A DNA stretch of 64,000 bases from Streptomyces albidus (ex Kaewkla and Franco 2022) (GTDB lineage Bacteria > Actinomycetota > Actinomycetes > Streptomycetales > Streptomycetaceae): contig NZ_JACBXA010000001.1 of assembly GCF_013870515.1 (NCBI RefSeq), positions 1 through 64,000 of the forward strand, written 5' to 3'. The position numbers were made by a program, and so were the translations under genes. Positions within the stretch are counted from its first letter, which is position 1, and every line of letters begins with the position of its first letter. Shown piece after piece: positions 1 through 8,642 of the stretch. A model generated the notes under the pieces. It worked only from the letters and a program-made list of their open reading frames with translations. It was not told where the DNA came from and made no database searches.

Positions 1-1044
1 GAGCCGGTCGAGCGCGACGCCGACGTCGGCAAGGCCGGCTCCGAGGGCTTCGGCGAGCAGCGGCAGGTCGGCCACTTGGGCGTCGTCCCACATGGCCACG
101 GCGGCCAGCACCCGCTCGGCCTGCTGACCGAGCGCCTTGGCGCGGGCCAACAGCTCGTTCCCGGGCGGGAGTTGGATCGGCTGCTCCGGTACACGCAGGC
201 ACACCCGCCCTCGGAAGACGGTCAGCCGGTCGCGGTCCCAGAGGTCGGCGAAGGTGCTCAGCAGTGCACCCGGGTTGGTGAACAGCGGCCCCAGCGCGTT
301 GCGCAGGCCGGCCGTCACCGCGTCGTCCAGGCGCCGGCCCGCCGCCCTGCGTACCAGTGCCTCGGCGGTCTTGCCGGCCAGCGGTCCGAGAGTGATCACC
401 TGGTCGGCGACGTTCATCAACTCGACCACTCCCGGCGGCCGTTCGAAACCGTCCCGGCAGGTGGCCACCACCAGACAGCCGGACCGGCGGGCCGCGTCGA
501 GCAGTGGGGCGGGTTCGGCGACGGCGTGTGCGTCATCCACGAGGATCGCGGTACGGCCATGGAGGCGGATCCGGTCGAACAGCAGGCCCAGTTCCGTCAC
601 CATGCCCGTGACCCGGCCGCCGGCGTCCCGTCCGTCGGACTCACCCAGCCGCACCAGCGCGGTGAGCGAATCGGCCAGCCTGCCGTCGTCGAACTCCTCG
701 AACCGCTCACGTACGGTGCGCTCCGCGCAGGCGATCCCGAAGACGTCGCCGCACCCGTCCGCCGAGCCGGACGAGCTTCTCAACTCGTCAGCGGCAGCGG
801 GGTCGTTCCGGCAGTCCGAATGATCCGTATGGTCCGCACGGGACGCGCCGGCGCCGAAGGACATCGGCAGCACCCGCGCCCCGTCCGCCTGGAGCAACTG
901 CCCCGCAGCGTCGAGGAGTGCCGTCCTGCCGACGCCGGCCGGGCCGCGAACCACCACCAGCCGGCCGTTCCCGCTCGCCGACGCAGCGCGGAACGCGGCC
1001 AGTTCAGAGTCCCTGCCCAGCACCGTCGCACGGTCTCGGGTCAA
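1..1044 (-). CDS. LAL-type ATP-binding regulator, C-terminal part outside window
   Basis: Reading from a TTG at 1044, the minus strand stays open to the window edge (348 codons), so the 3' end is missing. A GAGGGGGG ribosome site lies about 7 bases upstream of the TTG. The N-terminus has an AAA/STAND-type nucleotide-binding fold: a Walker A-like GPAGVGRT at residues 34-41, with Arg where Lys is usual, and a Walker B-like ILVDDAH. This matches the ATPase part of large LuxR (LAL) regulators, which normally end in a LuxR helix-turn-helix; that end is not visible here. It is transcribed divergently from a second LAL gene starting at 1203, so the two probably share a control region. Being a regulator rather than another STAND ATPase is inferred from the fold and the neighbour. 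Confidence 0.75.
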   Translation of the reverse strand, partial: MTRDRATVLGRDSELAAFRAASASGNGRLVVVRGPAGVGRTALLDAAGQLLQADGARVLPMSFGAGASRADHTDHSDCRNDPAAADELRSSSGSADGCGDVFGIACAERTVRERFEEFDDGRLADSLTALVRLGESDGRDAGGRVTGMVTELGLLFDRIRLHGRTAILVDDAHAVAEPAPLLDAARRSGCLVVATCRDGFERPPGVVELMNVADQVITLGPLAGKTAEALVRRAAGRRLDDAVTAGLRNALGPLFTNPGALLSTFADLWDRDRLTVFRGRVCLRVPEQPIQLPPGNELLARAKALGQQAERVLAAVAMWDDAQVADLPLLAEALGAGLADVGVALDRL

Positions 1045-1108
1045 TGGCCGCCCCCCTCGTGAGGCTGTCCGTGTCGGCCACTCGCGGGCGTTCGCCACCG
1101 ATTCCGAG

Positions 1109-1120
1109 CCCTCGCGAGGG
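1109..1120. promoter_or_regulatory. Palindrome in divergent LAL intergenic region
   Basis: CCCTCGCGAGGG is a perfect 12-base palindrome lying midway between the two divergent LAL starts (1044 minus, 1203 plus). The flanks CCGA and TCGG roughly extend the symmetry. The position suits an operator shared by both genes. No protein is known to bind it. Confidence 0.35.
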
Positions 1121-1202
1121 AGTCGGGGGCGGTCCGGCCCGCTGGACGGGAGACTCTACATTCCGACGTCGGGCCGAGCGCCACGATGTGCATACTGGCT
1201 TC

Positions 1203-3983
1203 GTGATCCACCACTGGCGCGACTCGGTCAGGACCACCGAGTCACATCACAGACTGTACGGCCGGGACGCCGAGGTCGCGCGGATCACCGAGGTCGCCAC
1301 CACGCCGGAGGCAGCGCCGCTGGTCCTTGTCACGGGCCCCATGGGCACAGGCCGCAGCGCCGTCCTGCACGGAGTCCGAGAGGCGCTCACCGCACGAGGC
1401 GTGGCCACCCTGACGCTGCGCATGTCCCGCAATGAACGCGACCGCTCCCACGCCCTGGTCTCCCGGCTGTCCGCCGAACTCGGCGCCTTACAAGGGGGCG
1501 GTGCCGCCGGACGTCCGGCAGGCGGCGCGGCGACTGCCCCGAGCCACCCGGACATCGGTCACCAACTGACCGCCGAATTACGATCGTTGCAGGTCGAAGG
1601 ACGCCAACTGGTGGTGCTCGTCGACGATGTGCAGTGGGCCGACCCCGGCTCGCGCATGGCGCTGCTGCCGGTGATCCGCACCCTCGCGGGAGGCTGCGTC
1701 ACCTTCGTGTGCGCCTACCGTCCCTCGCTGTCCGACCCCGCGGGCGGGCCGGCCTCGATGCGTCAACTGCGCGCCGCCGGGCTCGCCGAGCTGGTACCCC
1801 TGCGTCCGCTGCCCGCGGCGCAGGTGCGCGCGCTGGTCACCCACGAGATGCAGGCCGTACCGTCCGCCTCGCTGACCGCGTACCTCCGGGAAAGCTGCCG
1901 TGGCGTCCCCGGAGCCGTGCGCGCCGCCGTCGAGGGTCACCGCCGCAACGGCTCGTTGTGCGTCTTCGACCGGCATGCGTACCTCAAGTCACCCGACATG
2001 CCACCCGAACTCCCCAGCGAAGAGCCGTTGGTGGAGCAGGTGCGGCAACTGGGCGGACTGGCCTGGCCGGTGGCCAGGGCCCTGGCGGTGCTGCATCCGC
2101 TGGGTGGCGCAGCGCCAGGGCTGATCGCTCAGGCTCTGGACGTCGCAGAGAACGAGGTGCGCGAGGAGCTGTCCCGTCTGTGGGCCGAAGGGCTGCTGCG
2201 CCACAGTCGGCGAACGGGTGCCTGGCGGTTCCGGCTGCCGCTGCTGGCGGCCGCGCTGGCGGCCAGGCTCGGACAGTACGAGCGGCGCATGCTCGCGCGG
2301 TCGGCGGTCACCTCCATCTGGGCGGGCGACGCCACGCCCCCCGACGGGTATCTCGCCGATCAACTGGCCACCGCAGGCAGGTTCGTGGAGACAGGGCGCG
2401 CCGCCGGCGAGTTGGTCGCCCGGAGCGTGGAGGCCATGCTGCACAACGGGTCCTCCGCGGAGCGCTGGCTGCGGGCCGCCGTCAAGCTGACCGCTGAGCC
2501 GGGCGCGCACACGCAGGCACTGCTCCTGCACGCCTCCACGTGCTACATCCACCACTGGTACGCCGAAGCGCTGGAGAGTGCCTGGGCGGTGATCTCCACT
2601 CATCCGGACCGTGTCTCCTCAGCCGCCCTGCTCGAAGCCGAGATGATCTACGTCATCTCGGTGGCGGCGACCTCCGACACCTCGGCGCTCGCCAACATCG
2701 CCCAGGACGGCTGGCGTTCCCTGCCGGGCGGCGAGGGCCACCGAAGCATCGTCAGGTGTGCGGCGCTGTGCCACCTGGACCGCTGGCGCGAGGCGGACGA
2801 ACATCTCAAGGCGACGCACGCCGCCTGGTCCCAGGGTGAGGCCATCGTCGCCGCCCTCGGGCAGTTCCTGAGCGAATGCGTCGCCGCCGCGCTGGGGCGG
2901 ATGACGGCCTTCGACGGGAGCGTCGCCGACCCGACGAGCTGGCGTCTGTGGGAGAAGGGCTCCCGTCACCGGTACGAGCGGCTGTCCGGGCTGAACCGCA
3001 CCTTGCTGGCCTGCGGTGAGCTGGACCGCGCCAATCGTCTGCTCACCGACCACGAACTGCCGTCCAACCACCGGCCGGTGCCGGACGAGATCGTGGCCCA
3101 CTGCCTCGCCGGGCGCTGGGACCGGGCCCTGGACCTGGTACGGATGTTCCTGGCCAGCGACTCCGCGCTCGGCGACCTTCCCAGCCACACCATGATGTGC
3201 CGGGAGGCGAGCATCATCTTCGTCTGCCGCGGACGGCTCACCCAGGCCCGCACCGTGCTCGACAGGGCACGGGACGAACAGCCCGTCCAGCTGCATCTGA
3301 CGGCCGTACCGGAATCCGAACTGGCACAGGCCCTCGGTGCGACCGAGCAGGCCGCCCGGGTGATCGCGGAGGCACTCGAGAGCACTGCCGAACGCGGGGT
3401 CGTCCTGGGTACGGACGAACTCTGGCTCAGCATGGCCCAATGGGAGCTGGCTGCGGGCAACGAGGACGCCGCGCGACGGTGCGCCCGGCGGGTGACGGAG
3501 GTCGCCGAACAACTCGGCACCGGCCGGTCCCGCCTGTGCCGGCTGCTCACCACCGCCGTGGCGCACCAGGACACCCAGGCCGCAGCGGAGGCCGTCCGCC
3601 TCGCCCGGCGACGCGCCCAGCCCTACGAACTGGCCGAGACGCTGACCACCGCGGTCCGCCACGGGCTCGCCGACGTGGCACTGCTGCGGGAGGCGTACGC
3701 GCTGTACGGCGAGTTGGACGCGCTGCTTCCACGGGCTCGGCTGCGGAACCTGATGCGTGCGCGGAACATCGCCGTGCCGGGCCGCAGCGAGACCATCGCG
3801 GAGAACGAGCGGCTGCTGGCCATCCTGGTGACCGAGGGGCTCACCAACCGCGAACTGGCCGTCGTGCTGGGCGGCAGCCAGAAGAGTGTGGAGTCCAGAC
3901 TGGGCAGGCTGTTCAAGCGCACCGGCTACCAGTCCAGGGTCGAGCTCGTCTCCGCCATGCTGACCGGGGAGTACCCCGCCTGA
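1203..3983 (+). CDS. LuxR-family ATP-binding regulator (LAL), TTA-containing
   Basis: A protein of about 926 residues from GTG 1203. It has a Walker A-like GPMGTGRS at residues 45-52 (Arg replaces Lys), a Walker B-like LVVLVDDVQWAD, a long helical repeat middle, and a C-terminal LuxR-type helix-turn-helix around EGLTNRELAVVLGGSQKSV. The architecture is that of MalT/LAL transcription activators, which often control antibiotic or catabolic genes. Two leucines (about residues 96 and 126) use TTA codons at 1488 and 1578, so translation should depend on the bldA tRNA. The start is uncertain: GTG 1188 is also in frame and no strong ribosome site is visible. CATACT six bases before GTG 1203 could be a -10 box of a leaderless transcript. 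Confidence 0.88.
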   Translation: MIHHWRDSVRTTESHHRLYGRDAEVARITEVATTPEAAPLVLVTGPMGTGRSAVLHGVREALTARGVATLTLRMSRNERDRSHALVSRLSAELGALQGGGAAGRPAGGAATAPSHPDIGHQLTAELRSLQVEGRQLVVLVDDVQWADPGSRMALLPVIRTLAGGCVTFVCAYRPSLSDPAGGPASMRQLRAAGLAELVPLRPLPAAQVRALVTHEMQAVPSASLTAYLRESCRGVPGAVRAAVEGHRRNGSLCVFDRHAYLKSPDMPPELPSEEPLVEQVRQLGGLAWPVARALAVLHPLGGAAPGLIAQALDVAENEVREELSRLWAEGLLRHSRRTGAWRFRLPLLAAALAARLGQYERRMLARSAVTSIWAGDATPPDGYLADQLATAGRFVETGRAAGELVARSVEAMLHNGSSAERWLRAAVKLTAEPGAHTQALLLHASTCYIHHWYAEALESAWAVISTHPDRVSSAALLEAEMIYVISVAATSDTSALANIAQDGWRSLPGGEGHRSIVRCAALCHLDRWREADEHLKATHAAWSQGEAIVAALGQFLSECVAAALGRMTAFDGSVADPTSWRLWEKGSRHRYERLSGLNRTLLACGELDRANRLLTDHELPSNHRPVPDEIVAHCLAGRWDRALDLVRMFLASDSALGDLPSHTMMCREASIIFVCRGRLTQARTVLDRARDEQPVQLHLTAVPESELAQALGATEQAARVIAEALESTAERGVVLGTDELWLSMAQWELAAGNEDAARRCARRVTEVAEQLGTGRSRLCRLLTTAVAHQDTQAAAEAVRLARRRAQPYELAETLTTAVRHGLADVALLREAYALYGELDALLPRARLRNLMRARNIAVPGRSETIAENERLLAILVTEGLTNRELAVVLGGSQKSVESRLGRLFKRTGYQSRVELVSAMLTGEYPA

Positions 3984-4001
3984 GACCGCCCGCCGGCCCG
4001 G

Positions 4002-4514
4002 TCAGAAGTACCCCTTCGACCCGTCCAGCAGCTCACGGATGATGTCTGCGTGACCGGCATGGCGGGCGGTCTCCTCGATCATGTGGTGCAGGATCCACCG
4101 CAGAGATGTCTGGTCCGCCTTGTAGCCGGGGTGCTTGCCCACCGTTTCGAGCGCGTACGACGCCGTGATCCGGTTCGACACCTCGCACTGCCGCTCGTAT
4201 TCGTCCAGCAGCCGAGCCAGGGGAATGCCCTCGACCATCATGTCCGCGCTCTCCGGCCCGTCTTCGAACTGCGGGCCCTCAGCGGGCCCTCCGGTCAGCA
4301 GGACCTCGAACCAGCAGTGCTCGACCCAGCGCATGTGGGAGACGAGCCCGGCCATCGTCATGTGCGGAGAGGTGGGCAGCACGGCCCGGTGTGCCTCCGC
4401 CTCCGAGAGCCCCTCGCACTTCCAGTGGATGACGGCGCGCTGCAGGTCGAGTCATTCGACGAGCTGTGTGCGCTCGTCGGCGTCGAATCGTGGACGTACG
4501 CGAGGAGGCGTCAT
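4002..4514 (-). pseudogene. DinB/DUF664 mycothiol-transferase-like gene with in-frame TGA
   Basis: The conserved protein would start at ATG 4514 (MTPPRVRPRF...) and run 170 residues. Codon 21 is TGA (plus-strand 4452-4454), within VE-stop-LDLQRAVIHWKCEG. Family members have Trp at this place, so a single TGG-to-TGA change explains it. Frame and sequence continue intact on both sides, including the DinB metal-site region (HMRWVEHCWFEVLL and HHMIEETARHAGHAD). DinB-superfamily DUF664 proteins are small helical-bundle proteins linked to thiol or mycothiol chemistry. A shortened product from GTG 4382 could still be made but would lose the first helix. A sequencing error cannot be excluded. Confidence 0.8.
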
Positions 4515-4620
4515 GCCCGGACGCTAGCCCTTTCCCGTTCCGGGGCGCAGGGCGATCTCAGGGCTCCGGCGTGGTGCTGTCGGTGCCGGCCGGGGGCTCG
4601 CCGATTCCGCCGCGGCAGCT

Positions 4621-5607
4621 TCACCGGCCCGACAGCGCCGCCGCGAACGCGCCCTCGTCCTGGGTGACACCGCTGCAGGTCTCGTCGACCTCCGCCTTGG
4701 CGCCGCCCGCGCACTCCCGGTCACGTGCGGAGGACCACATGGACAGCCCGCCGAGGTCTCTTTCGGACGCGAACCCGGCCAGCTGCGTGGCGTCGTCCAG
4801 CGTGAAGGTCTCGGCCTCGATGTCGTTGACGCCGATCATCACCGTCAGCCGCAGCGTTCGCCAGGCGTCGGCTTCGGACAGCCCGAGGAGGCTCTTCAGC
4901 TCGCCCTGTACGGCATGCGCCGCCGCCTCGCCGTAGTCGCCCATGTCGCCGGTGTGGGACGGGCTGTAGCTCATCGCCATGACGTTCACGGCGGAGATCT
5001 CCACGTCCTGGCCTTCGGCGACGCGGAGCAACTCCTTGCCCTCCGTCGTCAGTCCTGTGGGCATCACGGGCAGGGTGAACGACACGTCCAGTCCGTCGCG
5101 CCCGCGCTGAAGCAGCTCGATCGCCTTCGCTCGGCGAAGCGTGGCTGCGGAGTCCTCCAGCGTGTCCCCTTCGATGTCGAAGTCGGCGCTTTCCGCGCCG
5201 GTCTGATGCAGCACCTGCTCGTAGGCCGCGGCGAGTTCGGCCGGGCTGTCGCAGGCCAGAGCAAGTTCGGTGTCCGTGGCGCCTCCGAAGGACACGCGGA
5301 TGTCCGCTCCGTCTTCCCGCAGCGCGCTGATCCGCTTCTTGGCGGCCGCATCGCCGATGGCGGTCTCGTCGTCCCACATGGGGCTGCATTCGTCGCGCCC
5401 CGACGCGACGGCGAACGCCACGTGGTACGCCGACGGTTTGCCTGCGGTCTCCGTCTCCGCGGCCGAGGTGGCGCTCACGTACGGAGCGAAGGGGACAGCG
5501 TCTCCGGCTGAATCGTCACCGGCGTGGTCGGGTGACGTGCCGCCCGACGAGCATCCCGCGCAGGCGATCGCGAGAACGGCTGTCAGACGCACCATCCAGT
5601 GCCGCAC
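4621..5607 (-). CDS. GH18 chitinase-like secreted lipoprotein
   Basis: 328 residues from GTG 5607, chosen because GAAGGGGG lies about 8 bases upstream; GTG 5628 is an in-frame alternative. The N-terminus is a lipoprotein signal (LTAVLAIACAGC, Cys about residue 19), so the mature protein should be anchored outside the membrane. The TIM-barrel active strand reads ESADFDIE (about residues 139-146), the GH18 DxxDxDxE motif with Glu for the first Asp and the catalytic Glu kept. A SFGG strand and a YSP segment also fit GH18. It would hydrolyse chitin or another GlcNAc polymer. It is divergent from the matAB-like polysaccharide genes, which suggests, but does not prove, action on that polymer. Confidence 0.75.
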   Translation of the reverse strand: MRHWMVRLTAVLAIACAGCSSGGTSPDHAGDDSAGDAVPFAPYVSATSAAETETAGKPSAYHVAFAVASGRDECSPMWDDETAIGDAAAKKRISALREDGADIRVSFGGATDTELALACDSPAELAAAYEQVLHQTGAESADFDIEGDTLEDSAATLRRAKAIELLQRGRDGLDVSFTLPVMPTGLTTEGKELLRVAEGQDVEISAVNVMAMSYSPSHTGDMGDYGEAAAHAVQGELKSLLGLSEADAWRTLRLTVMIGVNDIEAETFTLDDATQLAGFASERDLGGLSMWSSARDRECAGGAKAEVDETCSGVTQDEGAFAAALSGR

Positions 5608-5758
5608 GCCGATCGCCCCCTTCCGCACCCTTCGAAGTGGCTCTCACGGGAAGGCAGTTCGCGAGAGCGTCCCGGCTCAGCAGCAACCTTGGCACTTGCG
5701 CTGCGTTCCGGGCGGGGCCACAGAGAAATCACAAGAACGGTCTCCAGGATGCCCGCCC

Positions 5759-6211
5759 ATGAGTCTCTCGCCTAGCGACGCGCATCCCGACCACCGCCGG
5801 CGGCACGGGAGCCCGGACCGGTCCGAGGAGGCGGACGAGCTCGTCTTCGTCGATGCCTCCGGCCGCCGTGCCCTTCTCCTGCGCCGGGCCGGGATGGTCG
5901 TCGGGGCAGCTTTCCTCGTGTACGGGGGGATGGTCGGTGTGGCCTTCATGGGAGGTCCCTCGCTCGCCCCCGCGGAACTCGCGCCCTTCGAGAACGTCGG
6001 CACCACGCAGGATCCGGGCACCGAGCGTGTGCAGAAGGACGACTCACCCTCGGCGCGGAACTCGGCGAGGCCGTGCCGGAAGCAGTGCCGCAAGAACTGC
6101 AGGAAGCACCTCGGAAAGCCGTGCAGGAGAACGGCGTTCGGCAGAGCTGCCGACAGGAACAACGGCCCGACGCCCGCGCGGTCCGCCCCCGCCGCCGGTG
6201 AGAGCCCCTGA
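5759..6211 (+). CDS. Small membrane protein preceding polysaccharide synthase (matA position)
   Basis: 150 residues from ATG 5759, with AGGA upstream. It has a hydrophilic N-terminus, then DELVFVDASGRR, one transmembrane segment (about residues 42-63, MVVGAAFLVYGGMVGVAFM) and an extracytoplasmic tail. The stop is only 5 bases before the bifunctional deacetylase/glycosyltransferase start, so the two genes are almost surely an operon. The tail holds five tetrapeptide units, mostly xCRK (PCRK QCRK NCRK HLGK PCRR), an odd Cys/basic run. Third-position GC supports this frame, but an overlapping frame would encode a more ordinary Pro/Glu/Ala linker, so a small frameshift is possible. The partner role is inferred from position in the mat-type locus. 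Confidence 0.65.
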   Translation: MSLSPSDAHPDHRRRHGSPDRSEEADELVFVDASGRRALLLRRAGMVVGAAFLVYGGMVGVAFMGGPSLAPAELAPFENVGTTQDPGTERVQKDDSPSARNSARPCRKQCRKNCRKHLGKPCRRTAFGRAADRNNGPTPARSAPAAGESP

Positions 6212-6216
6212 AGCAG

Positions 6217-8373
6217 ATGACCTCCACCGCCACACGTCCGAGGCATGCCAAGCCCGGCCAGCTGTCCGCCGCCCGCCGACCGGCCTTCTTCGGGCCGCGC
6301 GCGGTGCTCGCCTTGCTCGCTCTGCTCACGCTGGTCGGCGTGATGCTCTTCAACGGCTATCTGCACTCCGAACTCGGTGACGACACCCGCGTGCGCGAGA
6401 ACGCCTCCTCCGACCGCGTCCCGGAGAAGGTCCTCAACGGCGGGTCCACGCTGTCGTTCCCCGACGGCAAGGCGCGCAGCCGGCCCGTCCCGCGCAGGAC
6501 CGTGGCCTTGACCTTCGACGACGGCCCGGATCCGCAGTGGACCCCGAAGATCCTCGCCATCCTCGAGAAGTACGACGTGCCGGGCACCTTCTTCGTCGTC
6601 GGATCCATGTCGGCCCGCTATCCGGGCGCCGTCCGCGAGATCGTCGACGGCGGCAACGAGCTCGGGGTCCACTCCTTCACGCACGTCGATCTCTCGTACC
6701 AGAGCAAGCAGCGCGTCGACCGGGAGATGGCCCAGACACAGCTCGCTCTCGCCGGCGCCGCAGGGGTCAACACCTCGCTGTTCAGGGCTCCTTACTCCTC
6801 CACCCCGGATGCCGTGGACGACTACAGCTGGCCCGTCTACCGGCGGCTCGGTCGCAACGGCTACACCAGCGCCTTCGTGGACACCGACAGCGAGGACTGG
6901 CAGAACCCCGGGGTGTCGAAGATCGTCGAGAACGCCACGCCCAAGGGCACCAAGGGCACATCCGTCCTCTTCCACGACTCCGGGGGCGACCGTTCCCAGA
7001 CGCTGAAGGCGCTGCCCGAGTACATCGAGAAGATGAAGGCGCGCGGCTACACGTTCGCCACCGTCAGCGAGGCGACGCGACAGCCCAGCGCCCACAGGCA
7101 GGTCTCCGGAGCCCCCTTGTGGCAGGGCAAGGCACTCGTCGCGGCGACGGCGGTCGCCGATTTCATCATGCCGGTCCTGGTCGTCGGGCTCACGGTCGTC
7201 GGCGTCGCCGTGCTCGGCCGCTTCGCGCTCATGCTGGTACTCGCCCGCCGGCACCACCGGCAGCGCAACCGCCCGGGCTTCTTCTGGGGCCCGGAGGTGG
7301 TGGAGCCGGTGAGCGTGGTCGTCCCGGCGTACAACGAGAAGGAATGCATCGTCGGCACGGTCACCTCGCTCGCGCGGAGCACCCATCCGATCGAGATCAT
7401 CGTGGTCGACGACGGTTCGACGGACGGCACTCCGGAGCTGGTCGAGGCGCTCGGCCTGCGCAATGTCAGGGTGGTCAGGCAGGAGAACTCGGGGAAGGCC
7501 ACTGCTCTCAACAGAGGGATCGCGCACGCCCGTTGGGGAATCGTCGTGATGATGGACGGTGACACGGTCTTCGAACCGGACACGATCCACGCGCTGGTGC
7601 AGCCCTTCGGCGATCCGTCCGTCGGCGCGGTCGCGGGCAACGCCAAGGTCGGCAACCGCAGGACACTCATCGGGGCCTGGCAGCACATCGAGTACGTGAT
7701 GGGCTTCAACCTCGACCGCCGCATGTACGACCTGCTGCGCTGCATGCCCACCATCCCCGGTGCCGTCGGCGCCTTCCGCCGCGAGGCACTCGCGCACACG
7801 GGCGGCATGAGCGAGGGCACCCTCGCGGAGGACACGGACGTCACCATCGCCCTGCAGCGCAGCGGCTGGCGGGTCGTGTACGCCGAGCACGCCGTCGCCT
7901 GGACGGAGGCGCCGGGCTCCATGCGGCAGTTGTGGCGGCAGCGCTACCGCTGGAGCTACGGCACGATGCAGGCGCTGTGGAAGCATCGCCGGTCCGTCTT
8001 CGACCGTGGGCCGTCGGGGCGGTTCGGCCGCGTCGGCATGCCGATGGTCGTCCTCTTCCAGGTCCTCACACCGCTCCTGGCGCCGCTGATCGACCTCTTC
8101 ACCCTCTACGCCGTGGTCTTCATCGACCCGGTGAAGTCGCTGGCGGCGTGGGGGCTGGTCCTGGCCGTTCAGCTGATGGCCGCCGCGTACGCCTTCCGGC
8201 TGGACCGGGAGCAGTACCGCTACCTGCTGATGCTGCCGCTTCAGCAGATCGTGTACCGGCAGCTGATGTACCTCGTACTGATCCAGTCCTGCATCACGGC
8301 CGCTGCCGGAGGGCGACTGCGCTGGCAGAAGCTCAAGCGCACGGGAGAGGTCGGAGCGGTGGGGCCGGGATGA
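6217..8373 (+). CDS. matB: Bifunctional polysaccharide deacetylase / GT2 synthase (MatB-like)
   Basis: 718 residues. After a transmembrane segment (about 28-46) comes a NodB deacetylase domain: TFDDGPD at 99-105, HSFTH at 152-156 (metal ligands), FRAPY at 189-193 and LFHDSGG. Two membrane segments lead into a family 2 glycosyltransferase: VVDDGSTDG at 396-404, MDGDT at 446-450, EDTD at 538-541 and QRYRW at 575-579, ending in further membrane helices. This is the fusion described for MatB of Streptomyces lividans, which makes a partly deacetylated beta-1,6-GlcNAc (PNAG-like) surface polymer for pellet aggregation. The same domains are split as PgaB/PgaC elsewhere. Product identity here is inferred. 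Confidence 0.9.
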   Translation: MTSTATRPRHAKPGQLSAARRPAFFGPRAVLALLALLTLVGVMLFNGYLHSELGDDTRVRENASSDRVPEKVLNGGSTLSFPDGKARSRPVPRRTVALTFDDGPDPQWTPKILAILEKYDVPGTFFVVGSMSARYPGAVREIVDGGNELGVHSFTHVDLSYQSKQRVDREMAQTQLALAGAAGVNTSLFRAPYSSTPDAVDDYSWPVYRRLGRNGYTSAFVDTDSEDWQNPGVSKIVENATPKGTKGTSVLFHDSGGDRSQTLKALPEYIEKMKARGYTFATVSEATRQPSAHRQVSGAPLWQGKALVAATAVADFIMPVLVVGLTVVGVAVLGRFALMLVLARRHHRQRNRPGFFWGPEVVEPVSVVVPAYNEKECIVGTVTSLARSTHPIEIIVVDDGSTDGTPELVEALGLRNVRVVRQENSGKATALNRGIAHARWGIVVMMDGDTVFEPDTIHALVQPFGDPSVGAVAGNAKVGNRRTLIGAWQHIEYVMGFNLDRRMYDLLRCMPTIPGAVGAFRREALAHTGGMSEGTLAEDTDVTIALQRSGWRVVYAEHAVAWTEAPGSMRQLWRQRYRWSYGTMQALWKHRRSVFDRGPSGRFGRVGMPMVVLFQVLTPLLAPLIDLFTLYAVVFIDPVKSLAAWGLVLAVQLMAAAYAFRLDREQYRYLLMLPLQQIVYRQLMYLVLIQSCITAAAGGRLRWQKLKRTGEVGAVGPG

Positions 8374-8520
8374 CGCACGCGGGACGGCGCGGGCGGTGGT
8401 TTGCCGGCTCCGGCCACGTCGTGGCGAAAACGTGACTCCCCGGCATCTTGTCCAAATTGGACGTACGGGGTCATTCTCTACATGAGCGGTTGGGACGGGG
8501 TTCGTTGACTGACCAGTCTC

Positions 8521-8588
8521 CCGTTCGCTCCCGTGGGGGGTGGCGAACGGTCCGCCCCGCCTGATCCTGTGGGGGGATCAGGCGGGGC
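8521..8588 (+). terminator. Two consecutive hairpins after the matAB-like operon
   Basis: The first hairpin has 8-base arms CCGTTCGC and GCGAACGG (8521-8528, 8543-8550). The second has perfect 14-base arms (8554-8567 and 8575-8588) around a 7-base loop, followed by CCCTTCTCC rather than a T tract, as is common in Streptomyces. It should end transcription of the synthase gene. The 147 bases between the stop codon and the first arm leave room for a separate short transcript. Confidence 0.7.
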
Positions 8589-8642
8589 CCTTCTCCGACG
8601 AGCCCCGTACCGGTTTCCACGGGCCGAAAACGCGCAGGCGAC

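Noticed and set aside
4452-4454. Selenocysteine reading of the in-frame TGA in the DinB gene
   Set aside because: The family has Trp there, not Cys, and no SECIS-like hairpin directly follows the codon.
5677-7986. Very long open frame on the minus strand opposite the matAB-like genes
   Set aside because: It is the high-GC mirror of real genes with NodB and GT2 motifs on the plus strand. Its translation is His/Asp/Arg-rich with no family features.
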